A stretch of 64,000 bases of DNA from Candidatus Gastranaerophilales bacterium. GTDB lineage: Bacteria; Cyanobacteriota; Vampirovibrionia; Gastranaerophilales; Gastranaerophilaceae. The DNA is taken from the NCBI GenBank assembly GCA_016280955.1, contig JAEEHV010000042.1:1-64000 (forward strand). The letters run 5' to 3'. Positions 18,873 to 27,941 of the stretch are shown piece by piece. The stretch's first letter is position 1. The number at the start of each line of letters is the position of its first letter. The notes under the pieces were generated by a model. It ran no database searches, had not been told where the DNA came from, and saw nothing but the letters and a program-made list of their open reading frames with translations. Both the position numbers and the translations under genes were made by a program.

Positions 18873-20452
18873 TTTTTCTTTATTTTTCTCAAAAGTTCGT
18901 TTGCGTAATCCATCTTAAATAATATATTGATAAATGTATAAATAATACTGCAGGAAAGCATAACAACACCAATTTTTGTAATTTCAAATATGTACTTCGG
19001 CAGAATAATATTGTTAAACTCTCTGCAAATAAACCATCCTGCTACAAATGTTATTACACCTGCAATAATCATTTTTGCAAAATTTATAAACAGTATTTTA
19101 TAATCAAGTCTGATTTTTTTGTATATAAAAATACCAAGAAATACTGCATTAAATAATGTTATAAGCGAGGTCGAAAGTGTTATTCCGGCAATTCCCATAT
19201 TTAGTCTGATAATTAATAACCAGTTTAAAACTGCCTTTAATAAAATTGATGATGCTGCAATTATAAACGGAGTTTTGGAATCATTAAACGCATAATAAAC
19301 TCTTGTAATGGAGTCCCGAAATACATAAGGAATTATTGAAAAAGAAAGATAACACAGAGCAAGTGATACCATGGATACTGCATCAGAAGTGAATGCTCCC
19401 CGTTCGAAAACCAGTGATATCCCATCTTCTGCAAGTAATATGATAAAAATTATCATAATAATTGCAACAAAGAAAAGTACACCGACCCCCTTATTAAAAT
19501 ATAATTTTATGGAATTTTTATCTCCTTCTCCTGCGAGTCTGGAAAAGATAGGAAACAACGGTACCAGAAAAGCTGTTACCAATATTCCGACAGGAAACTG
19601 AAAAATTCTGTTTGCAAATACAACTGCTGTCCATGCCCCTGTTACTAATATAGATGCAAAAAACATATCTATATAAATACTTATCTGCCCGACTGTAGAG
19701 CTTAAAATTGCAGGAAATAAGAGTTCGCAAATGTTTCTAAACTGAGTATTATTTTTAATATTAAAATTTGGTTTTATCCTGTATCCGATTTGTCTTAATT
19801 TTGGGAATTGTATTAATATCTGACATACGGCACCAATTGTTGTTGCTGCGGCAAGAACCAATCCGGATTTGTCATTGTGTGCTAAAGATATTGCAGCAAT
19901 GACTACAAGACTTAAAACCATAGGAGAAAGGTTCGGTAAAATATATTGTTTATGAACAATCAATAAACCGTAATATATACCTATAATCCCGCCTATTAAT
20001 ATTATGGGTGACATTATTTTAAAATGGGCGGAAGCAAGTGCCAGAAGTTCCGGAGAACCGGCAGAGATTATCAGTCCCATTATTTTGTCAGCAAAAAAGA
20101 AACCTAAAACGGCACAAATTGCAAAGAATACAAAGGCTACTGTTAAAAATGTATTAAAAAGTTTGTTAACTTCATCGTCAGGTTTTTCATCCGCACCAAT
20201 GAGTTTTGAAAAAACAGCTACAGCGGCACTATGGAACGGTCCCCCTACACCTCCCAGAATTATTATTGCAAGCGATGGTATCTGTAATGCATAAAAATAT
20301 GCATCAGATACAAGAGTAGCACCATAGAAATTTGCAACAACCATATCACGCACAAAGCCGATAAGTTTACTTGCTATTGTAACAAGAGCTATAAGCCAAG
20401 CTGCTTTTAAGACACCGTTATCATTTTTGTGTTCTGAGGTATATTCCGTAAT
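18869..20452 (-). CDS. murJ: lipid II flippase MurJ, probable non-ATG start
   Basis: Inner-membrane MOP-family flippase that moves lipid II outward for peptidoglycan synthesis; about 14 transmembrane segments. The first ATG, at 20353, would remove the first helix. Upstream, in frame, lie KAAWLIALVTIASKLIGFVRD residues that complete the conserved MurJ N-terminus, giving 527 residues. This stretch contains no ATG or TTG and only a late GTG. GGAGG (20461-20457) sits 4 nt before an ATT codon at 20452 and 7 nt before ACG; ATT is the likeliest start. The frame is the same as that of the preceding gene, separated only by its TAA. Last gene of cysS-spoIID-murJ. Confidence 0.85.
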   Translation of the reverse strand: MTEYTSEHKNDNGVLKAAWLIALVTIASKLIGFVRDMVVANFYGATLVSDAYFYALQIPSLAIIILGGVGGPFHSAAVAVFSKLIGADEKPDDEVNKLFNTFLTVAFVFFAICAVLGFFFADKIMGLIISAGSPELLALASAHFKIMSPIILIGGIIGIYYGLLIVHKQYILPNLSPMVLSLVVIAAISLAHNDKSGLVLAAATTIGAVCQILIQFPKLRQIGYRIKPNFNIKNNTQFRNICELLFPAILSSTVGQISIYIDMFFASILVTGAWTAVVFANRIFQFPVGILVTAFLVPLFPIFSRLAGEGDKNSIKLYFNKGVGVLFFVAIIMIIFIILLAEDGISLVFERGAFTSDAVSMVSLALCYLSFSIIPYVFRDSITRVYYAFNDSKTPFIIAASSILLKAVLNWLLIIRLNMGIAGITLSTSLITLFNAVFLGIFIYKKIRLDYKILFINFAKMIIAGVITFVAGWFICREFNNIILPKYIFEITKIGVVMLSCSIIYTFINILFKMDYANELLRKIKKN

Positions 20453-20461
20453 GCTGCCTCC

Positions 20462-22120
20462 TTATTTCGAAGCCTGTTCTTCTTCCGGTGTATATTGAAG
20501 TCTCTTGTATTTTTCCACCAGTTCAATATATGCGGTAACAGAACGGCCAAGTGACGGAGCATGAATTGTTATAGTATTAAATCCGTCATCTATATATCTG
20601 GAAATATCTACTTTAAATTCCTTGTGGAAAACAGGTTTGGATATAAGAAATTCATGTTCCCGTCCGTTTATCATAACTGCAAGTTTCGGTGCGGTAGTGT
20701 CGGTTATAATTATCTGTGCTCTGCCGATTGGAGCCCAGAATGTTTGTGTTACATCCTCTTTGCTTACCGTAACCGGAATTGTTCCGAGATTTATTCCCGT
20801 GTAATAATGTCTTAATATATTATAGTATGGCTGCTGCAGCTTAGTTGCCATATATCCTGCACCGAATTGGCTCATTCCGACACCATGTCCGAAACCGCCG
20901 CCATAAACTTTAATATTTTCAACATTTCCGTAATTATCTGTTTTTAATTCAAAAACGGCATTGGCGCTGGGCAGCGATACACCGTTTTTCTGAAATACTC
21001 TTCTTATTACAAGTTCTTTAGTAACGTTATAACAACCTCTTGAAGTCATTATTTCTACTTCCATAATTTTTCCGGAAGTTCCTCTTTGCATAACTTTTAT
21101 ATCTTTGATTTTACCGATATTATCCTGTTCTCTAACAACCGGATATACAAACCCTGTTTTTGATTGTGCAACAAGTGTTGTTTTCAGTACATTTTCCAGT
21201 TCTGTTGCACTCCATTCTTTTGTCCATCTGTAGTACGGAGATTCTATATCAAAAGAAGGAACCCTAACCTCATAAAAAGCTTTTGCTTTTTCTTCCGTTT
21301 CTAATGTTTCAAAATCAGATTTGTCCGGTACGGCTGACAAAAACGGCTTTGTTTGTGCCGGAAATATCTTTGTTTCAGGATCAGAGAAGGCATTTGAATA
21401 ACTTTCGGTATATCCGCCTGCAGTGGAACTGTATAAAGCCAAAATTAATTTATTGTTATAAAGTGCTACAATTCCATCAGTTTCCATGACCGCACGTGTT
21501 GCTAAATCATCCTCTGTATTTGCGCCAAAATATACTTGACTTGCTACACTATCAACTACTCCAAAATCTTTATAAGCCTGAACTCTTGGTGTTAATACAT
21601 AATTTCTTGCCGCAACTGCCTGTGCTTTTAAGGCTTCCAATCCAAAGGATACAGGCATTTCATTCGGAACAACCCCTTTTAAATATTCCTGAGTTTCAAC
21701 AAGGTTTACCAGATAAAAGCCTTCATTGTCCTTTTGAATCAGCTCAAATGCTCCATGGTAGAGAGCCGGTTTCCCTTTTCTTGATAACCCTCTTACACCA
21801 AGCAGTCCTTCCTTACTTACAAGTACGGCATCTCTAAAAGTGCCTGAGGAATTGTTTATGGTAATAACGAGTCCGGTTGCTCCCTGCCTTACATAAATAT
21901 CTGTATCTGCAGGAATTCTTGCAACAACCCTTTTTGTTGCTCTGTCGCACAATTCGCTGTCCGCCGTTGCATATAATACTACATCCTGTTTAAGTACGTT
22001 TTGAAAATTATTGTCTGTGATACCGACACGTACAACATCAAAATCGGTTATAGCAAATGCACTCCCTGATGCAAAAACAAAAAATATAAATAATAAACTT
22101 AATAATCTTTTCAAACTCAC
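20462..22120 (-). CDS. SpoIID/LytB-domain cell-wall protein
   Basis: 552-residue exported protein with signal peptide MSLKRLLSLLFIFFVFASGSAFA. A SpoIID domain follows the N-terminal 110 residues: VPNEMPVSFGLEALKAQAVAARNY (about 152-175), STAGGYTESYSNAF (about 230-243) and GGGFGHGVGMSQFGAGYMA near 405-423. SpoIID proteins are lytic transglycosylases acting on denuded glycan; the family is also common in non-sporulating cyanobacteria. It starts with GTG after AAGAGG, just downstream of cysS, and its TAA is immediately followed by the murJ ribosome-binding site, so all three genes are probably one operon. Confidence 0.87.
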   Translation of the reverse strand: MSLKRLLSLLFIFFVFASGSAFAITDFDVVRVGITDNNFQNVLKQDVVLYATADSELCDRATKRVVARIPADTDIYVRQGATGLVITINNSSGTFRDAVLVSKEGLLGVRGLSRKGKPALYHGAFELIQKDNEGFYLVNLVETQEYLKGVVPNEMPVSFGLEALKAQAVAARNYVLTPRVQAYKDFGVVDSVASQVYFGANTEDDLATRAVMETDGIVALYNNKLILALYSSTAGGYTESYSNAFSDPETKIFPAQTKPFLSAVPDKSDFETLETEEKAKAFYEVRVPSFDIESPYYRWTKEWSATELENVLKTTLVAQSKTGFVYPVVREQDNIGKIKDIKVMQRGTSGKIMEVEIMTSRGCYNVTKELVIRRVFQKNGVSLPSANAVFELKTDNYGNVENIKVYGGGFGHGVGMSQFGAGYMATKLQQPYYNILRHYYTGINLGTIPVTVSKEDVTQTFWAPIGRAQIIITDTTAPKLAVMINGREHEFLISKPVFHKEFKVDISRYIDDGFNTITIHAPSLGRSVTAYIELVEKYKRLQYTPEEEQASK

Positions 22121-22133
22121 TCTATAAAACCTC

Positions 22134-23516
22134 TTAGCTTTTTAATTCCCAGCTTGTTCCGTCTTTTGAATCTTTAAGCAAAATTCCGGCATTATCCAAA
22201 GCGATTCTTATCTTGTCTGCAATATCCCAGTTTTTTTCAGCTCTGGCTGATTTTCTTTTTTCAATAATTGCTTCCATAGAATCAAATTTTTCGCCAAGTT
22301 CTTTGCTTATGTCTTCAAGTTTTGTTTTTAGTTCTTCTTCGTTCAGAGATGGTTTATCAAAGGTAAAGCCGAGTGCTGTTGCAAGTATATATAATAACTT
22401 TGGTGCATATTCAACATCTTTGTTTGCTTTGTTAACCAAATCAAATAATACGGCAAGAGCTTTGGAAGTATTCAAATCATCATCCATTGCATTTGTAAAT
22501 TCTTCATATTCCTCATATTCTTTGAAATTAAATCCGGAATCAGCACCCTTGTTAGCATTTTTTGCATTGATTAAACGTTTGACACCTGCCTGTGCTGACA
22601 TTAATGCTTCATCGGAAAATTCGACCGGCATTCTGTAATGGTTTGTCAAAATAAAAAATCTTATTGTATTTGAGTCATATTTTTCGAGTAAATCATCTAT
22701 TGTAAGAAAATTTCCCAATGATTTTGACATTTTTTCTTTGTTAATAGTTACAAAACCGTTATGAAGCCAGTAATTTACAAATTTGCATCCGTTTGCACAT
22801 TCGGATTGAGCGATTTCATTTTCGTGGTGCGGGAATATTAAGTCTGCACCGCCGGCATGGATATCAATAGTCTTTCCAAGATACTTTCTGCTCATAGCAG
22901 AACATTCTATATGCCATCCCGGACGTCCTACTCCCCATGGGGATTTGTATCCGAATTTTTCATCTTTTTTCCATAGTGCAAAATCCAGAGGATCTTCTTT
23001 TTGTTCGCCTACTTCTATTCTGGCTCCGCTTTCAAGCTGGTCTATAGGCTGTCCTGAAAGGGAACCGTATTTCCCGAATTTTTTTACTCTGAAATATACA
23101 TCACCGTTTGATTCATAGGCAAAGCCTTTTGCAATAAGGTCTTTGTTCATTGCAATCATTTCCCCGAGCGTTTTGGTGGCAAAGGGTTCGATATCTGGTG
23201 ACAGATTATTTAATTTTTTCATGGATTCACTGAATTTTTTGTACCAGAATCCCGAAACTTCTTCCGGAGTTTTTCCTTCTTTTTCGGCTTTTTTAAGTAT
23301 TTTGTCGTCAACATCCGTAACGTTGCGGCAATATGTTACATCATATCCTTTGAATTTTAAATACCGGTAAAGAACATCCCATGTAATATAGCATCTTGCG
23401 TGTCCCAGGTGTGCATTATCATATACTGTCGGTCCGCAAACATACATCTTTACTTTGTTTTCTTCGATTGGTATAAATTCTTCAACCCTGTTATTGTATG
23501 AATTATGTAATCTCAT
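22134..23516 (-). CDS. cysS: cysteinyl-tRNA synthetase
   Basis: Charges tRNA-Cys. Class I signatures HIGH-like GHARCYITWD (about 38) and KMSKSLGN (about 265-272) are present, with zinc ligands in CGPTVYDNAHLGH, IECSAM and HAGG-x-DLIFPHHENE. The start at 23516 gives 460 residues, the usual length, and has AGGGAG upstream; an ATG 21 nt earlier has no ribosome-binding site. It leads the cysS-spoIID-murJ operon. Confidence 0.95.
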   Translation of the reverse strand: MRLHNSYNNRVEEFIPIEENKVKMYVCGPTVYDNAHLGHARCYITWDVLYRYLKFKGYDVTYCRNVTDVDDKILKKAEKEGKTPEEVSGFWYKKFSESMKKLNNLSPDIEPFATKTLGEMIAMNKDLIAKGFAYESNGDVYFRVKKFGKYGSLSGQPIDQLESGARIEVGEQKEDPLDFALWKKDEKFGYKSPWGVGRPGWHIECSAMSRKYLGKTIDIHAGGADLIFPHHENEIAQSECANGCKFVNYWLHNGFVTINKEKMSKSLGNFLTIDDLLEKYDSNTIRFFILTNHYRMPVEFSDEALMSAQAGVKRLINAKNANKGADSGFNFKEYEEYEEFTNAMDDDLNTSKALAVLFDLVNKANKDVEYAPKLLYILATALGFTFDKPSLNEEELKTKLEDISKELGEKFDSMEAIIEKRKSARAEKNWDIADKIRIALDNAGILLKDSKDGTSWELKS

Positions 23517-23658
23517 AAAATGAAGCTCCCTAAACATATATTTTTAAAGGAATTTTATAACAAAAACAGGCTCTTGTCTATAATGCCGTAATAAAAAATC
23601 TTAATACTGGTGTAAAGTCGAATATCATGATATGATAGTTCTAAAGGGGTAGAGAGAT

Positions 23659-24357
23659 ATGAATGAAAACAATAAGCCGGTTGTAAATCTTATATCACGG
23701 CCGGAAAATATGCTAAAAACAGTATATACTGCTGCAAGAACATGTTACAGTGCAGACATGCCGATAAATATTTATAACAGCACTGATGATGAAGAGAAAA
23801 TGTTAAAACTAATAGAACGTGTTGTCGGTTCGGGGCACTATTCCGTCATAGAACATGTTCAGGTAACTTTTGCAATTTCAAATGTTTCGCGTGCTTGTAC
23901 ACACCAGCTTGTCAGACACAGACACATGTCATTTTCCCAAAAGTCACAAAGGTATGTTAAAGAAAAAGGACAATTTGATTATCTGATACCGCCTACAATT
24001 GAAAGAAACGAAGAATTAAAACAAAAATTTATAGAATTTATGGGAGAAATTTCCGAGAAATATACCGAATTTGTTGATGCGGGAATTCCGGCTGAAGATG
24101 CAAGAGCTGTTCTTCCTAATGCTTGTGCCACTTCTATTGTTGCAAGTTTAAACCTCAGAGAGATGATACATATTGCCAATTTAAGACTGTGTTCAAGAGC
24201 TCAGACAGAAATAAGAATGATGGTTAAGGCAATGTGTGAGGAGCTGATAAAAGTCGAACCATGGTTAAAGCCTTATCTGGTGCCAAAATGTGAAAGACTT
24301 GGCTTTTGTGATGAAGATAAATCGTGCGGAAGGATGCCTAAGCTAAATAATGAATAA
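23659..24357 (+). CDS. thyX: FAD-dependent thymidylate synthase ThyX
   Basis: Makes dTMP from dUMP using methylene-tetrahydrofolate and reduced flavin. The signature RHR-x7-S is at 86-96 (RHRHMSFSQKS), followed by QRY. Conserved GSGHYSVIEHVQVTF precedes it and LRLCSRAQTEIRMMVKAM follows. 232 residues; the C-terminal tail carries CERLGFCDEDKSCG, three cysteines typical of the longer ThyX forms. GGGGTAGAGAG lies upstream. The end overlaps the next gene by 8 nt, so the two are coupled. Confidence 0.95.
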   Translation: MNENNKPVVNLISRPENMLKTVYTAARTCYSADMPINIYNSTDDEEKMLKLIERVVGSGHYSVIEHVQVTFAISNVSRACTHQLVRHRHMSFSQKSQRYVKEKGQFDYLIPPTIERNEELKQKFIEFMGEISEKYTEFVDAGIPAEDARAVLPNACATSIVASLNLREMIHIANLRLCSRAQTEIRMMVKAMCEELIKVEPWLKPYLVPKCERLGFCDEDKSCGRMPKLNNE

Positions 24358-25141
24358 ACTCGGTATAACTTTAATATCTATATTTTTAGTATTGGTTGCT
24401 TTTTATTTTCTTGTTATGCGTCCCGAAAAATATCAGGAGTCGGATGTATATGACGATATTCTTCAGCGCGGATATATAAAAGTCGGAATCAATGTTGATG
24501 CAAAACCTTTTGGTTTCATTGATGATAAAGGTGATGTAACCGGTTATGATGCGGAACTTGCAAGATATGTTGCCAGATATATTCTTGGTAATCCTGACAG
24601 AGTCCAGTTTGTGTCGGTTACTCCAAATAACAGAATGTTAAAAGTATCAACGGGTGAAGTTGATATAGTTATAGCAACAATGACGATTACACCGCAACGG
24701 AGAGAAATTATTGATTTTTCGGTACCATACGATGCGGCAGGGCAGGCAATACTTGTAAAAACGTCCAGTGCAATAACTTCGCTCACTGATTTGAACGGAG
24801 CAAATGTGGGTGTTATCTGGGGTACAACAGCCGAGAAAAATATGCAGAAAATGGTTCCGACAGCGAATTTAATCGGTTTTAAAAGTTACAACAATGCCTA
24901 TGTTGCTCTAAAGAACGGAAGCATAAATGCAATTACCTCAGATGATACAATTCTTAGCCGTTTTGCTATTGAGGACAGCACCGTTAAAATGCTCCCGAAA
25001 CGATATTCACGCGAACCGTATGGTATAGGTTTCAAAAAGGGGAAATGTACAAAGAAACTAAAAGCCGCACTTGATGATACTATAAATGATTTGAAACAAA
25101 AAAATGTTTTATTAAGAATGCGAAAAAAATGGCTTGAGTAA
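24350..25141 (+). CDS. amino-acid ABC transporter substrate-binding protein (family 3)
   Basis: 263-residue periplasmic binding protein with an uncleaved or weakly cleaved hydrophobic N-terminus (residues 4-24). Family-3 blocks are clear: GYIKVGINVDAKPFGFIDDKGDVTGYDAELARYVA, GEVDIVIATMTITPQRREIIDFSVPYDAAGQAI, GVIWGTTAEKNMQ and REPYGIGFKKG. Ligands of this family are mostly polar amino acids. No permease or ATPase gene is adjacent, so partners must be encoded elsewhere. It overlaps thyX by 8 nt, a link with no obvious functional sense. Confidence 0.88.
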   Translation: MNKLGITLISIFLVLVAFYFLVMRPEKYQESDVYDDILQRGYIKVGINVDAKPFGFIDDKGDVTGYDAELARYVARYILGNPDRVQFVSVTPNNRMLKVSTGEVDIVIATMTITPQRREIIDFSVPYDAAGQAILVKTSSAITSLTDLNGANVGVIWGTTAEKNMQKMVPTANLIGFKSYNNAYVALKNGSINAITSDDTILSRFAIEDSTVKMLPKRYSREPYGIGFKKGKCTKKLKAALDDTINDLKQKNVLLRMRKKWLE

Positions 25142-25183
25142 AGATTTGCACTTAAGGAACATAATTAGATAAAGGATTAAAAT

Positions 25184-25975
25184 TTGAAAATACTTATTTC
25201 TAATGATGACGGAATTTTGTCAAACGGTATAAGAGCATTAATAGAAGCTCTTTCTTCTTCACATGATGTATATGTTGTAGCACCTGACAGAGAACGAAGT
25301 GCCGCAGGACATTCTTTAACTCTCCATACACCGTTGAGGGTTGAAGAAGTTGATGCGAAATACGGTGCAAAAAAGTGCTGGATAACAACAGGAACTCCCG
25401 GTGATTGTGTAAAACTTGCAGTTAAAGCAATTCTTGATGAAAATGAAAAACCTGATTTGGTAATATCGGGAATTAATCATGGACCGAATTTGGGAGCTGA
25501 TATACTGTATTCAGGAACGGTCAGTTGTGCAATGGAAGGGGCTATCCTTGGGGTGCCGAGTATTGCAACTTCACTTGCCAGCCTCCGGAATGAGTATGAA
25601 GATTTTAAATTTGCTTCCGAATTTATTGCAGAGCTTTTAAACAGATTTGATACATATAAAATTCCGCCCAAAACTATACTCAATATAAATATTCCCGGTC
25701 TGGAGAAAGATGATATAGCAGGTATTGCAATAACTGAACTTGGTAACAGGATTTTTACGGATGATTATGAAAAACGTATTGATCCGAGAGGAAAAGTATA
25801 TTACTGGATGGCAGGTGAATTAATTACAGAACCGGAAAATGCATCTACTGATATAGCCGCAATACGTAATAACAAAATATCAATTACACCGGTAACTTAT
25901 GAAATGACTCGGAAAAATATTATGCAGGAGCTTGAAAATGCTCTCTGTTCAGAAAATGTTTGCAGTTGGTTTTAG
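25184..25975 (+). CDS. surE: 5'/3'-nucleotidase SurE
   Basis: Metal-dependent phosphatase that dephosphorylates nucleoside monophosphates. Metal ligands D8 and D9 are in MKILISNDDG, followed by VVAPDRERSAAGHSLTL and the conserved SGINHGPNLGADILYSGTVSCAMEG. 263 residues, normal length. It starts with TTG at 25184, supported by AAAGGA upstream and by the conserved N-terminus. It lies 42 nt after the binding-protein gene, in the same direction as thyX. Confidence 0.95.
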   Translation: MKILISNDDGILSNGIRALIEALSSSHDVYVVAPDRERSAAGHSLTLHTPLRVEEVDAKYGAKKCWITTGTPGDCVKLAVKAILDENEKPDLVISGINHGPNLGADILYSGTVSCAMEGAILGVPSIATSLASLRNEYEDFKFASEFIAELLNRFDTYKIPPKTILNINIPGLEKDDIAGIAITELGNRIFTDDYEKRIDPRGKVYYWMAGELITEPENASTDIAAIRNNKISITPVTYEMTRKNIMQELENALCSENVCSWF

Positions 25976-26086
25976 TATTATAAAAAATATAATAACAGGT
26001 AATGTAAAAATTATTGTAACAGCTTTTAAAATACATAAAAACATGATACGATATTTTAGTCAGATAATTAAAAAGGTGTTTATCAG

Positions 26087-26551
26087 TTGAGAGGAGCTAT
26101 CTATAAAATTTTATTAACGGGAGTGTTGTGCCTGTTTATGTCATGTTCTGCTTTTGCAGGCAGTTCTGATGATGTTATGCAGATTATAATCAAACAGGCA
26201 AAAGACATGGGAGTTGAACCGGCAATTGTTTTGAGTATTGCCCAAACAGAATCCGGTTTTAATCAGGCAGCAAAAAGTAAAAGCGGGCATATAGGAGTAT
26301 TCCAGCTTTCTGACTCTACTGCTAAAAATATGAATTTGGATCCGTATAAACTGGAAGATAATATTAAAGGCGGCATAACATATTATAAAAATATGTTTGA
26401 GAAATTTGGTTCAATGGAACTTGCGGTTGCTGCATACAATGTAGGTCCTGATGCATTAATACGAAATAACAAGGTTATACCCAAATATTCGCAGCCCTTT
26501 GTTGACAGAATAATGGCAGGGTATAATTCATACAAAAAATCAGGTTTGTAA
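26087..26551 (+). CDS. small secreted lytic transglycosylase
   Basis: 154 residues: signal peptide (1-24, ending SAFA-G) and a single SLT domain. The catalytic Glu is E55 in IAQTESGFNQ, followed by GHIGVFQLSDSTAKNM and AVAAYNVGPDAL, the usual blocks. It should cleave peptidoglycan glycan strands in the periplasm. It starts with TTG at 26087 after AAGGTG. A promoter-like TGATACGAT lies near 26043. The convergent methyltransferase gene ends 3 nt away. Confidence 0.9.
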   Translation: MRGAIYKILLTGVLCLFMSCSAFAGSSDDVMQIIIKQAKDMGVEPAIVLSIAQTESGFNQAAKSKSGHIGVFQLSDSTAKNMNLDPYKLEDNIKGGITYYKNMFEKFGSMELAVAAYNVGPDALIRNNKVIPKYSQPFVDRIMAGYNSYKKSGL

Positions 26552-26554
26552 ACT

Positions 26555-27325
26555 TTATTGTTTAACTATTTTTGAGCAATACCTTTTGTTTCTGAATAAA
26601 CCGAAAGAATCTTCTATTTCACCAAAATCGCAGATGTTTTGGATGTTAAGTTTTCTGTAGAGTTCCTTCTGAATTAAAAATTCGTTTTCACCCTGATTTA
26701 TAATAAGCAGCTCGCCGCCGGGATTGAGATGATTGTATGCGTGCATAAGCATTTTTTCAGGCATGAAATATTTTAGCGGAAGTCCCCAGCGAAGAAGCGG
26801 ATATTCCGTAATAAACGGAAGTATCCAAACCATATAATCATATTTGTCGTCATGCTTCATAAAATCGCCCGGAATATATGATGTATTTTTCATTCCTTCT
26901 GTATAAAATTTTGCTATTTCATATCGGCTGTATAAATTTACAGATAATCTGTAGGCATCAAGTTCTATGCCTTTTAGTGTAAGGTTATTTGTAAATGAAC
27001 CAAAATATAAGTATTCGCTTTCTGCATATGACCAGTTTTTTGAACCAATATCAAGAACAGAAATTTTTTCTGCTTTATTCTTGGAAAAATATTTGTCAAA
27101 AACATTCAGAAAATAGATGTTTTCAAGAAAAATGCGGTTTGAATAATTGCCGGAAAGAGAGCCGTATCTCTGTTCAAGAGAACTTACCAATTCGGTCTGA
27201 TTTTTGGATAAAGATTGTTTATCAAGTCTTTCAGGATTTTCTTTATAATTTTTTCGTGAAAAATTAAGCAAATTCCGCAGAAAAAAATTCAAATTATTTC
27301 TGAAGTTTTCAATAAAATATACCAT
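26555..27325 (-). CDS. class I SAM-dependent methyltransferase-like protein
   Basis: 256 residues. The middle resembles a Rossmann methyltransferase: motif I ISVLDIGSKNWSYAESEYLY (about 94-113), an acidic residue after strand 2 (GIELDAYRL), and a late strand NPGGELLIINQGENEF. The glycine loop is shorter than usual, so the cofactor site is not certain. The N-terminal 60 residues are basic and aromatic. Substrate unknown. TATAAT ends 7 nt before the ATG and there is no ribosome-binding site, so the transcript is probably leaderless. Confidence 0.65.
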   Translation of the reverse strand: MVYFIENFRNNLNFFLRNLLNFSRKNYKENPERLDKQSLSKNQTELVSSLEQRYGSLSGNYSNRIFLENIYFLNVFDKYFSKNKAEKISVLDIGSKNWSYAESEYLYFGSFTNNLTLKGIELDAYRLSVNLYSRYEIAKFYTEGMKNTSYIPGDFMKHDDKYDYMVWILPFITEYPLLRWGLPLKYFMPEKMLMHAYNHLNPGGELLIINQGENEFLIQKELYRKLNIQNICDFGEIEDSFGLFRNKRYCSKIVKQ

Positions 27326-27338
27326 ACGTTATATTATA
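27326..27338 (-). promoter_or_regulatory. -10 box of the methyltransferase-like gene, predicted leaderless
   Basis: TATAAT at 27338-27333 followed by 7 nt and the ATG at 27325; no Shine-Dalgarno sequence. Confidence 0.5.
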
Positions 27339-27426
27339 CTAAAATTATTATAATACTTGTATTTTATTTTTTTGTTATTATATAGAGGTACATATTAGGG
27401 ATCAACTAAATATAAGGAAAAAAGAA

Positions 27427-27834
27427 ATGCAAATACAAAAGATTGACAATACGGATTTTAGAGGATTTGAGTTTAAAAATGCTCATGCAAAAAAAGTTTT
27501 TGAAGATAAACTGAATCAAACATACAAAAAGTCTGCAGAAAATATAAAAGAATATATGGCAGCAAATGCTAATGAACCAAATAAGGTTTATATTAATGCA
27601 ACAAATACAAGAATAAAGCAATCCGATGAATATCTTTTATTTGCTACATTTTCTAATAATGAGCATTTTATAGCAGATGCAAGTTATACTTCAAGTTCAT
27701 TGAAAAGATTTATCCGCAGATGTGCCGCAGAAGCCGGCTATGCTCCTTCGGAATCGCTTGAGCCAACACGTCCTGCAACTCTGTTTAGAAAAGTCGGTAA
27801 GATAATAAACAATATACGTGAAAAAGCAGAATAA
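27427..27834 (+). CDS. small protein of unknown function with FRGF N-terminal tag
   Basis: 135 residues, no recognised family. The N-terminus MQIQKIDNTDFRGFEF resembles the extensions on the glycogen-synthase-like and GH13 proteins of this window. The rest is a mixed alpha/beta domain (VYINATNTRIKQSDEYLLFATFSNNEHFIADASYTSSSLKRFIRR) with a basic C-terminus. No signal peptide or membrane segment. AAGGAAAA precedes the ATG. It opens a run of three unknown genes in the same direction. Confidence 0.7.
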   Translation: MQIQKIDNTDFRGFEFKNAHAKKVFEDKLNQTYKKSAENIKEYMAANANEPNKVYINATNTRIKQSDEYLLFATFSNNEHFIADASYTSSSLKRFIRRCAAEAGYAPSESLEPTRPATLFRKVGKIINNIREKAE

Positions 27835-27941
27835 AATCTGTCCTGCTGAAAAAGAGAATATAATTTAACACAGGTAAGATAATTGAATTTGCCGGGATAA
27901 AATCATTAGCAAAATTTATTTTTAGCATTTTTGTTATCTGT

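Noticed and set aside
20353-20355. ATG 20353 as the start of murJ
   Set aside because: It would delete the first transmembrane helix, whose codons lie directly upstream in frame behind a GGAGG sequence.
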